Positions 35,856 to 46,767 of a DNA stretch of 64,000 nt are shown here, one piece after another. Below the pieces are notes generated by a model that did no database searches, was not told the DNA's origin, and saw only the letters and a list, made by a program, of their open reading frames with translations. The position numbers and the translations under genes are program-made. Numbering within the stretch: position 1 is the first letter of the stretch; every line of letters begins with the position of its first letter. Source of the stretch: Sarcomyxa edulis (Eukaryota > Basidiomycota > Agaricomycetes > Agaricales > Mycenaceae); the NCBI GenBank assembly GCA_009761415.1, contig QUOL01000006.1, forward strand, positions 310,001 to 374,000, in the 5' to 3' direction.

Positions 35856-36375
35856 GGTGAAGGGCTTTCCAGTGAAACAGCGTCTGATGCGGGGGGAGAC
35901 TCGGGCTCGGGTGACGGTTACGGGTGAGGCGTGTTTGTGAAGGATACATCACCCGGAACGTCCACGGACAGAGTATATCTTGAAGAGCAATATAAGGATA
36001 GTCTCTCCTCAAACGTCGACCCGACTATGATTATGCTGTAGTGACCGTTCGATGAATCGTGTGAGTGGGTGCGTTTCCGTGGCGTAAAATGATGGCCGTG
36101 GGTAGTAAGGCTCGAAAAACCTTCGTGACTTCGATGCTTGAGGTCGAAGGTCGCATGTGCAGGAGACTCTTCACGGAAGCCAGTGACGGTGATGTCGAGG
36201 GCGATGATGACCATCCAGATCATCAATGCACTGTGATGGGATATCGGACCCATTGGATCCTTGGCTTGCCCTAGAAATGAAGTCCTAGCCGCGCTTCACC
36301 ACACCTGGACAGAAAAACAGTCTGTGTCGCGCTGGAGACCCTCCGATCGGGAAGCATTGCGGCGAGATTTTGTGC
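35856..36375. other. Intergenic, convergent 3' flanks
   Basis: This lies between the end of the decayed F-box copy (plus) and the end of the Arg-Gly protein gene (minus). A minus-strand frame at 35918-36253 has no supporting motif. Nothing else is seen. Confidence 0.5.
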
Positions 36376-37302
36376 ATCATATCAAAAGGTCGTCCAAGAA
36401 ATCTTGTAATTCCTCTTTCTCATTCTTGGTTTCCGGTACCGAACTGCCATCCTGCAGTGGTAATGGTGGTGCGTCAATGTACGCCGCACCTAGAAAGTGC
36501 ACAATAAGATTGGCCATATTCCATAGTAATCAAGAAACAGTGTATACCTTGTTTTCTGTCCCGACTGCTGCCTGCGATGATTGGTTTTTGCCTCATCTTT
36601 TCGCTCTTCGCGCGGAATCGGCTTTTTAGGTCTACATGTATCCAAGAGGTTGAGCGATATGCATATTTGACTCGAGTAGGTCGAAAAGATGTCTCACCCC
36701 AAGTAGCCTCGGCAGCAGCTTTTTCGCGACTCATCTCATCCAATTCAATGTCCCAATCAATTTGTTCCACTTTGCCCTTCCTCGACGGTGCGACACTAGA
36801 TCGATGAGAAGATATGTGAGATAGTGTATGGTCCACCTCTTCATCTTCTTGGTCATCCAATTTTGAAAGCAACGCCGAGGAAGGGATGCTAGACGAGCGC
36901 TGTTTGTCCAGAAACAATGTCAAATCAACTTCAGGTTCTAGTTCCGGTTCTCCTACAACATGGTGATGAGTACTACAATAATAGATAGTCGTAAAGAAAG
37001 TTACCATCCGAGTTGAGCTCAGGCTCTGGTTCCGCATATCGATCAGCGTTAGTCCCGAGCTGCCTCCTAAAGAACTTTCGTGCCTGTTCCTCTGCCGCCT
37101 CCTCGTCTTCCTCAGCATCTCCTGGAGGTCCTTCCCCTTCTAGAAGCAGTCGTTTCCCAAATTCAGCAGGCCGTCCAAGACCCCGCCCTCTTCCACGAGC
37201 CCTAAGATACTTCCCTAAGCCACCGCGAGATTTGCCACGTCCTCTTGCTCGTGAAGTAGGTCCAGAGGTCGAGGGTTCTCCTGAGTTGGACGGTTCTAAC
37301 AT
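36376..37302 (-). CDS. Conserved-looking acidic protein with Arg-Gly-rich N terminus
   Basis: The start is ATG 37302 (MLEPSNSGEPSTSG). The N terminus is basic and Gly/Arg-rich (SRARGRGKSRGGLGKYLRAR then GRGRGLGRPAEFGKRLLLEG). An acidic helical stretch follows (DAEEDEEAAEEQARKFFRRQ). Further exons give EPELEPEVDLTLFLDKQRSS, KVEQIDWDIELDEMSREKAA and DLKSRFRAKSEKMRQKP. A last exon ends KEELQDFLDDLLI with stop at 36376. There are four exons and about 260 residues. The alternation of RG-rich and acidic segments with short conserved-looking motifs fits an RNA- or chromatin-associated adaptor, but no named domain is recognised. I believe similar proteins occur across Agaricomycetes, without a known role. 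No signal peptide or membrane segment is present. Confidence 0.7.
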
Positions 37303-37729
37303 ATCCACCTTTTTGAGCGCTCAGTACTGGAGTAAGCGGTAGGAAAGAATGTTCGACGTCGTGAACGCGGACTCGCGATTCAGAAGGGCCTCGGAAGCCT
37401 ATGACAAACATACGCAACATTCAAGAGGCCTCATCGATTGATTCTTTCAAGATTCTTTGTCAAATAATTCTCAGGGACCGTGATTGCAGGTGAGTACCGC
37501 ACTCGGGCTGCATCAGGGCTTGGTATCTTCATACTCAATGGTTCCCTGTCTTTGAACAAGATATCACGAATTATCTTATTATTGCTCACTCCCACGGTCA
37601 AGCAACTAAACTTGGACCAGAAATTTGAACATTTAGTCACTCCAATGGACGCGACACTGGCCGTGAGTCCATACTTCACCTCCAGGATATCTCCGTCACT
37701 TGTGATTGAACTGACTCTCGAGACTGTAG
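37303..37729. other. Divergent intergenic region
   Basis: This is the promoter space shared by the Arg-Gly protein gene (minus) and the intact F-box gene (plus). A 103-codon frame at 37480-37791 overlaps the F-box start in another frame and is not supported. No TATA box is obvious. Confidence 0.5.
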
Positions 37730-39376
37730 ATGATCGACTCGAATCCTCGTATCAGCCGCCTCGCGCGAACGTATACCTGTGTCCCCACTGACGCTGAGCG
37801 TAGTCACCTCAAAAGCATTATTTTTTACTTAGAGCTCGCCATCTCCCGTCTGCGTGCCAAGGTACTTACTACGTTGGTGGATAACGATCTGATAGAACAG
37901 ATATCAGCTCTACGCACCCGGGTTGACTTTTATAAAGCTATTATCGCTCCTATCCGCCGCATCCCACCAGAATTATTGGGAGAGATATTCATTCACCTGA
38001 AACCAATTGATGGCTTTCCACAAGGAAAGGCTCCTGTATTATCTGCATCTCATGTTTGCTCGTATTGGAGAGCCGTTGCTGCAGAACTTCTCTATCTATG
38101 GACCGCTATTTGTGTTAATCCACGGACAGAGCTCGCGGCCAATCTCACGCCCGCATTGCTCGAGACATGGATTCGGCAAGCAAAATCTCATCCCCTCTCT
38201 TTATCTCTTGTAGGAGAACATATCAACCAACAAATCACTGACTTCGTGCGCTCCCGTGCTGTAGCATTACGGCACCTGGCATGCTGGAAGATCTCTCCAC
38301 CTCTTTATATGTCGTTATTCAATCAACCGACAGCCTTCGTGGCCCATTTGGAGCTTCTTCGCATCGAACTTATTGAAGACTTATCGGATGATCTTCTTGA
38401 ACCTCTCACAGATTTTGATACCGCATTCGAGTCTGCTCCGTGTCTTCGCCAGGTCACGTTCTGCGGTGCTCTATTCGCTGTGGAGACGTTACAAATGCCT
38501 TGGTCTCAGTTGACATACCTATTCCTCCAATATGTCATGTTACCTCAAGATTTCACTCCGTTTATACACGAGCTCGTCAATCTTGAGGTACTCGCATTAC
38601 GAGTCAATTGCATGAGCACGCCATACACCGACTATATCTCCAACCCTGCTTTCCCGCAGACCACTCTGCCACATTTACGAAGTCTGGACTTGGTCTTGTG
38701 GTCTGACGCGATGATCGCTCCCGAGTTCTTTGAGTGGGTCACCCTCCCTGCACTGAAGGAATTGAAACTCGATTTCGTGGAACGCGACTTCTTTCCTCAC
38801 TTCGAGTTCAATTCAATGCACGAGCGCTCGAACTTCAACCTGGAAAAGTTCACTATCAGCCATGTAGATATGCGTAGTGGGGCGATGGCTAGAGACCTTC
38901 TTGGTCGTGTTTCTTCCCTTTTGTCGATCGAGATCGAGGAGGAGGAGGAGTCGTCCTCGAGCATGCGCAGGGCTTTGATATACAACAGCAAGAGGCCGTT
39001 GGTTCCTTTGTTGCAGGAAATTAGAGTCCTCGGAGCTAGACACAACTTCGAGAAGACCTTTGCGAAGATTATCGAGTCACGCTGGTGGCCTGATGGTTCG
39101 GACATGCATGACGATGACAGGCCAGTGCAACGACTAACATTTGCGTATCTGGAATCTCCGGAACGACCCATAGATGACGGAACAAGAGCGCGTTTGTTAG
39201 GATACGAGCAACAAGGACTGGAACTCGAGATAGAAGCTCCCTGTCCAGAGTGGATGCAGCTAGTACTCGACGGTCTTCTTGTTTTCGTCGTTCCCGAAGG
39301 AGATGATGAAGAATCTGATATGACTAGTGATGATGAGTATTCGGAGGCTGCTGATGAAGGAGAGCTTGACTCCTAG
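37730..39376 (+). CDS. F-box protein with leucine-rich-like C-terminal region (intact copy B)
   Basis: A single-exon ORF of 548 codons runs from ATG 37730 to stop 39376. Residues about 20-70 form a heptad-like helix. The F-box core follows at about 75-125: APIRRIPPELLGEIFIHLKP and SHVCSYWRAVAAELLYLWTA. The rest consists of irregular leucine-rich segments (LRQVTFCGALFAVETLQMPW, LRSLDLVLWSDAMIAPEFFE). It ends in a strongly acidic tail (EGDDEESDMTSDDEYSEAAD). By family, the F-box binds Skp1 and the C-terminal part selects substrates for SCF ubiquitination. Agaricomycete genomes carry very large families of this type. It is the only undamaged member of a local trio with the relics at 34.3-35.9 and 49.0-50.4 kb. 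The substrate is unknown. Confidence 0.88.
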   Translation: MIDSNPRISRLARTYTCVPTDAERSHLKSIIFYLELAISRLRAKVLTTLVDNDLIEQISALRTRVDFYKAIIAPIRRIPPELLGEIFIHLKPIDGFPQGKAPVLSASHVCSYWRAVAAELLYLWTAICVNPRTELAANLTPALLETWIRQAKSHPLSLSLVGEHINQQITDFVRSRAVALRHLACWKISPPLYMSLFNQPTAFVAHLELLRIELIEDLSDDLLEPLTDFDTAFESAPCLRQVTFCGALFAVETLQMPWSQLTYLFLQYVMLPQDFTPFIHELVNLEVLALRVNCMSTPYTDYISNPAFPQTTLPHLRSLDLVLWSDAMIAPEFFEWVTLPALKELKLDFVERDFFPHFEFNSMHERSNFNLEKFTISHVDMRSGAMARDLLGRVSSLLSIEIEEEEESSSSMRRALIYNSKRPLVPLLQEIRVLGARHNFEKTFAKIIESRWWPDGSDMHDDDRPVQRLTFAYLESPERPIDDGTRARLLGYEQQGLELEIEAPCPEWMQLVLDGLLVFVVPEGDDEESDMTSDDEYSEAADEGELDS

Positions 39377-39440
39377 AAAAGACTCGTAGGGAGGTACTTA
39401 TGTCATGCTCTTGTATACTTAGGATTCTTTGTGGATGAAA

Positions 39441-40534
39441 CCCAGTGAGAAACGCGTTGAGCCAGTTCGAAGGAAATAGAATTAGATCAAATAGATCAAG
39501 CCAAATCGAACGCTATCGAGCGGCATCGAATTGCAGCCCATTTTTCGACTTTTCGATGTGAGTCGAAATCCGGAAACCTAACCCTAAAACCAAACAACCG
39601 CCACCGGCACCACCGGGCCACCACCACGACGCCCCATCGTGCTATCCTACAAGTTTTCAGATCCTTGGAAGACTCGGGCCCGTGCGCACTTCGAATAACT
39701 CAGAGTCCGCAGCTATAAAGTCGAAGTCGACTCTCTTTCCCCCATTTTTCCCTCTTCCCTCCTCCCACAACAGTCCCAGTTGTCTTCCTCCTCGTCCCCG
39801 CTGGCTCGCATCTTCGAAGTGCATTTTCCCTCGCAGTATAGCAATGAAAACACTCACGTAGGCCTCAGGTATGTCGTGCTTCGCGCATATACACTCTGAA
39901 ACCTGACTTTCTTGTTGCAGGTGACCCGATATGTCTGATATTCTACAAAAATCGACATTAGCAGTAGGACTCCTGCGATCGGTGCGTATTCTATTATTCT
40001 TGAGCGCGTCGTGACTCTAACTAAGTACATCTTAGCTAGGAATTTGCTATAATGCCTTGTCTACATCATAGTCCCTCAATATCGAGACCCATTCCTTCCT
40101 TCGCACTTCGTATTACTTCGAGCTCACCCAATATCCATCGGCATTTGGTCATATCGCTCCTCGGATCACGTCAGTCAAACTCTAGTAAAATGGGAGCAGG
40201 AGGGGAACAGGAGAGCAGAGCAGGACGGGGGTGCCGATGAGCATATGCTGGCAAACAGGCAGGGAGGAGAGGCCTAGTGATAGCATGATAGCCCTAGTAT
40301 ATATCACAATAAAATCACATTTGTTTCCATTCAAATCGAACTAAAACGAATTCAGACGAACCTCAAAAAACATCATTCTATTTGCTTCGATATGACCAGA
40401 TCTACGACGAAAAGTGAGCCGAAATATCGATTTAGATCCAATAAAAGGTGCCAACTGTCGATTTACATCGAATTCTTGGCGGGACTCGATCTAATTCGAT
40501 TTGATTCGTTTTAGCTCAACGCGTTTCTCACTGG
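39441..40534. mobile_element. TIR-bounded non-autonomous DNA transposon, 1,094 bp, with 8-bp target duplication
   Basis: The left end reads CCCAGTGAGAAACGCG and continues TTGAGC; the right end is its reverse complement CGCGTTTCTCACTGG preceded by GCTCAA. The match is perfect for about 21 bp. A second matching block (GAATTAGATC) lies further in, so the imperfect inverted repeat extends to about 50 bp. The direct repeat GGATGAAA flanks it exactly (39433-39440 and 40535-40542). Subterminal regions on both sides are rich in ATCGA and TCGAA words, as expected for transposase-binding arrays. No transposase is present. The 8-bp duplication and CAGTG-type end resemble hAT elements, but the terminal C of CCCAGTG and the right end differ by one base, so the superfamily is an inference. 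Inside lies an intron-bearing ORF (separate entry). Confidence 0.8.
39931..40240 (+). CDS. Two-exon ORF carried inside the TIR element
   Basis: ATG 39931 opens MSDILQKSTLAVGLLRS, ending exactly at a donor (GTGCGT, 39982). A 58-nt intron with a CTAAC branch-point word and CTAG acceptor ends at 40039. The next exon continues in phase to stop 40238-40240 (EFAIMPCLHHSPSISRP onward), about 83 residues in all. Upstream, a pyrimidine-rich stretch and a second intron-like segment (GTATGT to TTGCAG, about 39870-39920) look like a promoter and leader. The first exon resembles the start of a small membrane protein; the second is Ser/Pro/Gly-rich. The best reading is a captured 5' fragment of a host gene whose reading frame continues by chance or has been co-opted. 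No transposase similarity is seen. Confidence 0.45.
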
Positions 40535-40761
40535 GGATGAAATACCAACGAAATACAGTATCAAAGGTTCAGTTCGGCGTATGGACGCGTGACCCTTCCG
40601 TCACGTCGCCGCTGTGACCGCCGATAAGGAGTGACGCCGCCGCTGTGACGACGGCGACGATCGACTGACATTGACCGAAGCATCGTCTTCGCTGTGTCCG
40701 ACGACGAGCTAGCTCATCAGCTCACCCTTTCAAACAGCGCTGGCACACTTCTAGCTTCATC

Positions 40762-42348
40762 ATGCAGATCGCACAACTGGGCTATCTTCCCCCGCCTAAC
40801 ATCATGGCCCCTCTACCGCCTCGCACTCATCAAGATCCAGTGCGGGCGTCCGTGGGCCATTTGCTATCTAAAGCACACAATCTTCCCTGTTCAACCGCTG
40901 CACAGGCCTTTACCCAGCTTGTTCAGCCCACTTCGCGCTTTCAGCTGGCTCTTGACGCGTTGTTGCCCATTTTGGAGTCTAATTCTGCGTCTTCTGAAGT
41001 CAATTTCCCACCTATTCATCCGATATCTGCAAGGAAGACTAATGTCGCTATACTTCTACAGCTCGCACAAAGAATCCTTGTGTCTTATATTTTGTATTCA
41101 CTGTATGCGCCCCACCCGATAGCCATTAATCCCTTCAAGTCTGTCCTATTTGTAACATTCAACAAAGAACGCGATCAGGCGATCAGAGTATCCAGCGACG
41201 GGGCGACCAGCCCCAACGAGCAGCTGGTCTGGGTCTTGTGGAAAATATTGAAAGGGGACGGCAACGATGTGAGTCAACATGGATAACTTCATACTGACAA
41301 ACCGACGAATAATCTTGACTCTAGATTGGCCCCTATTCCCCAAGCACTCTAGCACGATCACCGTTACCGACCAAACTTAGAGCAGCTAATTTAATTCTCG
41401 ATGATGAAACTTATATTAATAACGGTTTGGAAGCGTAGGTTTCCTCCAGCGTTTCTTTTGACCGATCTCTGACCCGTCTTATCCAGTGATGACCCGTACT
41501 CGTATAATGATACCTATGAGACCAGCCGCCTCCCCTCGCAGACTGATCCTGGTGAGGCGGTTGACAATGCCAATACTGGCGTGGCACAACCTCTCGTTAC
41601 CCCCGAGCAGGACGCTGAGAACGAAAGTATTGCGTACGCTATGAAGCTACTTCTAGCTGCCCGCGGACGTGTCCTTACTCTCTCAGAACAACGTGTAAGT
41701 CATCCTGCATCTACCTTACCGATACCTGACATCGAATCAAAACACACTAGGCACTCACTCCCTTAATCCCTAAACTGACTTCTCCCTCCATGATCACCTC
41801 TCTCGACCTCTCTCCCCTCATATCTCACAACCCAGGCCTTGCTCATCCCCTTGTCGTCGCTCTTCTCACCAACACCAACAGCAATATCGTTCCCGAACTT
41901 CCCGTCTTCTTCGACGTCTTGTCGCACCTACCACCTACTCTGCCGACGTTCGACCTCATGGGCCGTCTCCTCCGCGACCCTACCCCCACTGGCCGCACCA
42001 CCATCGCTGATCTCATCCGCATGGAAGTCCTAGGTCGTTTCATACACGAAAGCATCAATTGGCTTGACCATGCCGAGATGGAGGAAAGAGAGGGGTTGAT
42101 CAGCGACGATCGATTCGCCAAGGGCGTCCAGAACGTATGTCCCTCATATACCCCGGCCTTATTTACTTCCTTCCCCACCTGATTCATCCCCACAGCTCTG
42201 TCGTTTCTACAACTCCCTTATCAAGCTATCCATCGCAGATCCCGCATCTGACGCAGATTCAGCTGAAATGGCTCACTTCAGCTTGCGCAATGCGCGGTTT
42301 GAAGAGGCTAATGCCCTGTACCGTGTCCTTGCCATGGGCAAATTCTGA
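40762..42348 (+). CDS. CNOT11: CCR4-NOT complex subunit 11 homologue (CNOT11)
   Basis: The start is ATG 40762 (MQIAQLGYLPPPN). Five exons follow: 40762-41268, from 41325, from about 41488, 41752 to about 42135, and about 42197-42348. Diagnostic CNOT11 segments are LDALLPILESNSASSEVNFP then PIHPISARKTNVAILLQLAQ, INPFKSVLFVTFNKERDQA, NEQLVWVLWKILKGDGND, IGPYSPSTLARSPLPTKLRA, and the C-terminal helical part IADLIRMEVLGRFIHESINW. The protein ends ANALYRVLAMGKF with stop at 42348, about 450 residues. In the CCR4-NOT deadenylase, CNOT11 pairs with CNOT10 and docks on the N terminus of the NOT1 scaffold (established in animals). Its fungal presence is lineage-dependent; yeast lacks it. It is cytoplasmic, with no targeting signal seen. 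Confidence 0.85.
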
Positions 42349-43168
42349 TTCCCTGGTTTCCTCCTTCCTTTCGCGTAAAGCTATGATCCCCATACACTAC
42401 CACTACGCAATAAACCACCCACAGACACAAAAAAAACTCACGATTCGCTCATTCTATGAAACCCCGTATGTACTTATATCATTATGACAGTTTGCAGAAA
42501 CTTTTCATATGCCACCGATATGCATCCCCGTCGTCTTCTGGTCCTGTTATTTATTCTGATCCGTTCGTTCGTTCCTCATGCCCCTTGTATACATACAGTA
42601 TGGTTTCAATTCTAGTTTTACTTAGCGGACTTGCACTTACATTCCTTCGTGAACATTGATATACGATCATGGTTAGGTTCCTTGGACACGCATAGATGTA
42701 GGTATAGTATCCCTTTCCGAAGTAGCTATTGCCACGTCGCGTCTAGCAAGTTCGATTTTTTGTAACAAGAAACATAAAGAATTGTACATTACCCACCGCC
42801 ATCAGTGAGGTTTTTGAATTTTCCACATGAGAACAAGGACAGAAACAAGAAGGAAAAAACGTTCGAAAATGACTGGAAAATAGAAACGGTGGAAAGAAGT
42901 ATATTTACCAGAGGAAGAAGGTAGCAAGACGAAAGGGGAGAAAAGAAAAACTAGGCAAGTAATGATATAATGGGAATAGCTGAACACTTACGATGGGGAG
43001 GGGTGCATACATGAGTAAAGTGTGACTGATGGAGTGGGTAAAGAAAGAAGGGGAAAGAGAGAAGGATGAGGAGATATGTGGCAGCAACAATGTGGAAAGA
43101 TTATAGGTATGACTATAAGAAAAAAATCAAGAGTCCCAGGTAAATGAGACTGAATCGTGATCATTAAA
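42349..43168. other. Convergent intergenic region, purine-rich
   Basis: This is the 3' flank of CNOT11 (plus) and of kinase copy 2 (minus). From about 42.83 to 43.09 kb the plus strand is strongly A/G-rich, meaning the kinase 3' untranslated region would be pyrimidine-rich. Short frames here are low-complexity artefacts. No gene is seen. Confidence 0.5.
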
Positions 43169-45901
43169 TCATGACGCCTGCTTGTTCTTGAATCGCAAGA
43201 GAGGTGCGAGACCAGATAGCGCACACGCCTTCTTCAAGAACTCGTGCTACGACGAGAATCAGTATACAATCCTAAGATCGTGACGAATAAAGACTGTACA
43301 CACCTCAAGTAACTCATTCGCCGTGGCCCGACTACTAACGTCCACACACAAACATACCGCCAAAAAGCCCTTCAACTCCCGACTCAGCGCCTCTGGCTTC
43401 TTCAACGTTGGTGTCCCATTCGTTGCGATCAGATACAGTGCCTTGAGTGGTTCTTCGTCTAGGTATGGAGGCTCGTTCTCGATCATCTCGATTGCCATGA
43501 TTCCTAGTGACCAGATATCGACCTTGGCGCCGTATTCCTTTTGCTTCACAACTTCGGGCGCCATCCAATATGGTGTACCGACCATAGTCGCGCGTTTGGA
43601 TTTTTGGTCCGTTAGTTTAGCACAGAAACCGAAGTCCGCTGTCAGACAAAGCGAGGGTAAGCATTTAATGAGCAATTTGGATTTTGGAGAGACGTACTGA
43701 TTTTGACACGGCCTTGCGAGTCGAGTAGGACGTTATCTGACTTGATATCTCGATGGATAATATGCTGACTGTGTAAATGTCCCAACCCTTTGCATGTCTG
43801 CACCTCATAGTTCAACAATCAAGATCCTAGGTAGTTATAAACAAATCAACGCACCTCGAAGCAGATGCTAGAAATCTGATCCTCCTCTAACGTATTATTT
43901 TCGATAACATCTGTTAAAGCGCCTCCCTCCATGTACTCCATGACCACCCATAGCTCGTTGTTCTTAACGAGGTAAGACTCGAGGAAATTGACGATATTAG
44001 GATGCTGGGATTCTTTCATCACAAGAATCTCGTTGACGATCAACTCCTTTCGTGGCTGATGCGAAAGGTCCATCTCCTTGATTGCCACCTTCTTCCCCGT
44101 TGCCAGCGTCTTGGCCACGTAGACATGACCAGAAGCACTGTGCCGGATGAGTCTCGGGGAAAATATAACAAGCAACAAACGACTCACCCTTGCCCGACCT
44201 TCTTAATCTTACTATACAGCAATTTCGGATCATCATCACACACCACCTGCCTCAACTTCTCCATAATCTGTACCTCCGTCATCGCACTAATCCGCTTCTC
44301 CTTCTCCTTCGGCTTCTCCAACGCAGCCGCGGCCGCCGCAACACTACCACCCGTCCCGCCCTTCTTCTCGTCTGGAAGTCCAGGAAGTCCAGGAGCGTTT
44401 GGTGTCTGGATTTGCACCTTCTTCGGCTGTAGTGGCTTGATGGGAGGCGGACCGGTCATGGCGCCAGCAGCGCCCGACGCGGGCTGCGTTGCGGGAAGAG
44501 TCGTCGCAGGTGAGGATTTGGCGGGGACACCGATACCAGGCCTGGATTGGTCTTTCTGCTGTTGCTGCTGCTGTTGTTGCGTCTGTAGCGAATCATTCCG
44601 CTGCGGCAGTTTCTGCGTCTCACCAGGCGGGCCTTGAGCTTTCTGCCTCGCGCGTAGGTCCGCTGAGGAGGGGGTATGATCTATGGATGTCTTCCCGGAT
44701 GATGCTGGTGCTGGCGGTGCGGGTCTGTTAGCTGTGAGGAGCGGTCGAGGGGGTGCTGGTCTAGAAGGTTGTAAAGCCGGGATTTGATTGGGAGAACGTG
44801 AGTTTTGACCGTTGGAGGATATGGTATCGTCGCTGTTGAGACTTGGTGGTGCAGAATCTTGTCGTTTTATCCCTGGACGTAGAAGAGTAAGATCGTTAGA
44901 CGATCCTGAGTTTGTGCTGTTGTTGAGAGGAGAACTGATTTTACCAATACCGCCAAGGCCCGTTCCTGCGTTGAACCTAGCTGGGGCAGCTGTGGGGTAG
45001 ATTGTGTAAGTTTAATCGTCGTACGAGGTATGAGGATGTGATGTTACCCATCTCCTCCAGCTCCCGCTTCTGGTGGTCTGTGTAGAATTCTAGGACATCT
45101 AGGACGGCTTGCGGGTCTTTGGCGTAGTCTTCTCGGGTAATGGCTGATTTGGTAAGAAGTTTACTCCATTGGTCGGGCATGCCCTGCAGGTGGCATAGTC
45201 AGCGTGGACGCCGACAACCGAATAGAAAAGCACTCACCGTGAAGGCACCGGATATTGGATCGAAGCCGACATGTACTTTGTGAACGAAATTGGTAGGATT
45301 GCTCACGCCCATGAGCGGACTTCTCGAATAGACATCATCCTGCCAGCCATACAGTTCCTCGTCACTTTTGAGCGAGAGATAGTAGCGTTTGTCCTTCGTC
45401 TCGAGAAGCAAGCAGTACGGCTTCAAGTCTGTGCGTTCAATGTTGGCGATATCTTGCAATCGGATAACGCTCTGTTGAGGTGCGGTCTGCTCGAGAGAAA
45501 TAATCAGCCCAGACGCTTCAGGCAAGAACGACTAGTGGACTCACCTCGGACTTATGTATCGACAAGGTCTGCTCCTTCAATACCATCCATTTCGCTTTCC
45601 AAATCCAGCTTGCGAAACCGTCTTCTTTGATGCTGACGACCCCGCTCCGTACAATTTGGGAGTTCATCATAGCCTCCGAGTTCCGATTTGGCGAACCACC
45701 GATTCCAGAGTAGGTGGATGCGTAGGATGAAGATCCTGATGGGGATGCTGGGGTGAGAGTGAAGGAAGGGTTGTATCCCGAGTTGACGAGTGTCGAGGCA
45801 CTGCTGTACAACGAAGAATTGTCGGTGCCCCGTCGTTGAGGTGCCTGTGGGGCGGGTCGTGAAGGAGTCAAAGACGTAGCGGTAACTTGGTGATAAGCCA
45901 T
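43169..45901 (-). CDS. PAK/Cla4-type Ser/Thr kinase with PH and CRIB domains (copy 2)
   Basis: The start is ATG 45901 ([20 protein letters not shown]). The domain order equals copy 1: Ser-rich N terminus, PH domain ([20 protein letters not shown] to [18 protein letters not shown]), CRIB ([20 protein letters not shown]), FYTD helix, a Pro/Ser/Gln linker, and a kinase domain with [22 protein letters not shown] and [11 protein letters not shown]. It ends RFKNKQAS with stop 43169. Introns fall at the same places as in copy 1. The kinase and PH-CRIB parts are nearly identical between copies; the linker and N terminus differ. About 730 residues. Role by family: Cdc42/Rac-activated kinase for polarity, budding or clamp formation and cytokinesis. 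The full-length N terminus and longer tail suggest this is the ancestral-like copy. Confidence 0.9.
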
Positions 45902-46767
45902 ATAGCGTATACGCGAGGGTAATTGGAATATTCTGTGGCGATTTCGTACTACAAATTCACGAGTGATGAGTGATCGTACGGCGTGAATATTTTAGCAAAT
46001 TGATGCTAGCTAGCGCCTGATATCGTCTAGGTCGTAAATTAGATAAAAATGCGACTATTTTGACGTCGAGCTAGCTGTTGAGGACGATGAGCAGAGCTTG
46101 GAGACAGCGACAAGAAGTTCAGAGTTGGGCGTTGCTATCGAAGTCTACTTTTGGCCACTTCGCCGGAACTAACCGTCAAACATCTCACAAAATCCGACTA
46201 ACAAGACGAAATTCCAAGGCTCAACAGTGCTCAGGAGCCTATAACATGCACTCTAATACAGGCACTAGAAGTAACGGCCCAGCTGGCAGATTCTACCATT
46301 CAAGAGTCTCATCAACCATGACAGGCCGAGGCACGATCTGAATCAATATCACGAACGTTGTCTGCGATGATAGGAAAGTAAAAATTATCAGCGCATTCAT
46401 TGTTGGCAGAAGGACGAACACTGGTTCAATGCGATGCCTCCATGTATAACCTGAAACAGTATGACATTGATCGGTGAACAAGATGGTGTGATATGTTGGA
46501 GAAGATCAGCTGGGCTTTAAACGTATGCATAGACGAGGTTCGAGTTACGGATTGTCGCGAGTCAATCTGTTTATAGGAAAGCAAGTATTGGATAAGAGAA
46601 TGTCTCCTGGGAGTCGAATTCAGAGTGGGACGTGTGACAACGCAGAATGATGTTACGCACAACTTCGACTTCAAGTCTCGAGTCGAGGCAACAAAGAACA
46701 GGTCCGAGAGTTTCAATGGCTAGATTTCTGCATGCAATGGTTGCGAATAAAATATATAGAGCAAAGA
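45902..46767. other. Intergenic, no supported gene
   Basis: This lies upstream of kinase copy 2 and downstream of uS19m, both on the minus strand. Frames at 46078-46341 (plus) and 46426-46716 (minus) show no motifs. It should contain the kinase promoter and the 3' end of the uS19m transcript. Confidence 0.5.

Noticed and set aside
39570..39600. Telomere-like CCTAACCCTAAAACC inside the TIR element
   Set aside because: Only one and a half units; too short to be an interstitial telomere tract.
30935..45901. The two kinases as haplotype duplicates from misassembly
   Set aside because: Neighbouring genes and intergenic DNA differ completely between the two loci, and the linkers have diverged. 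An assembly artefact would repeat the flanks.
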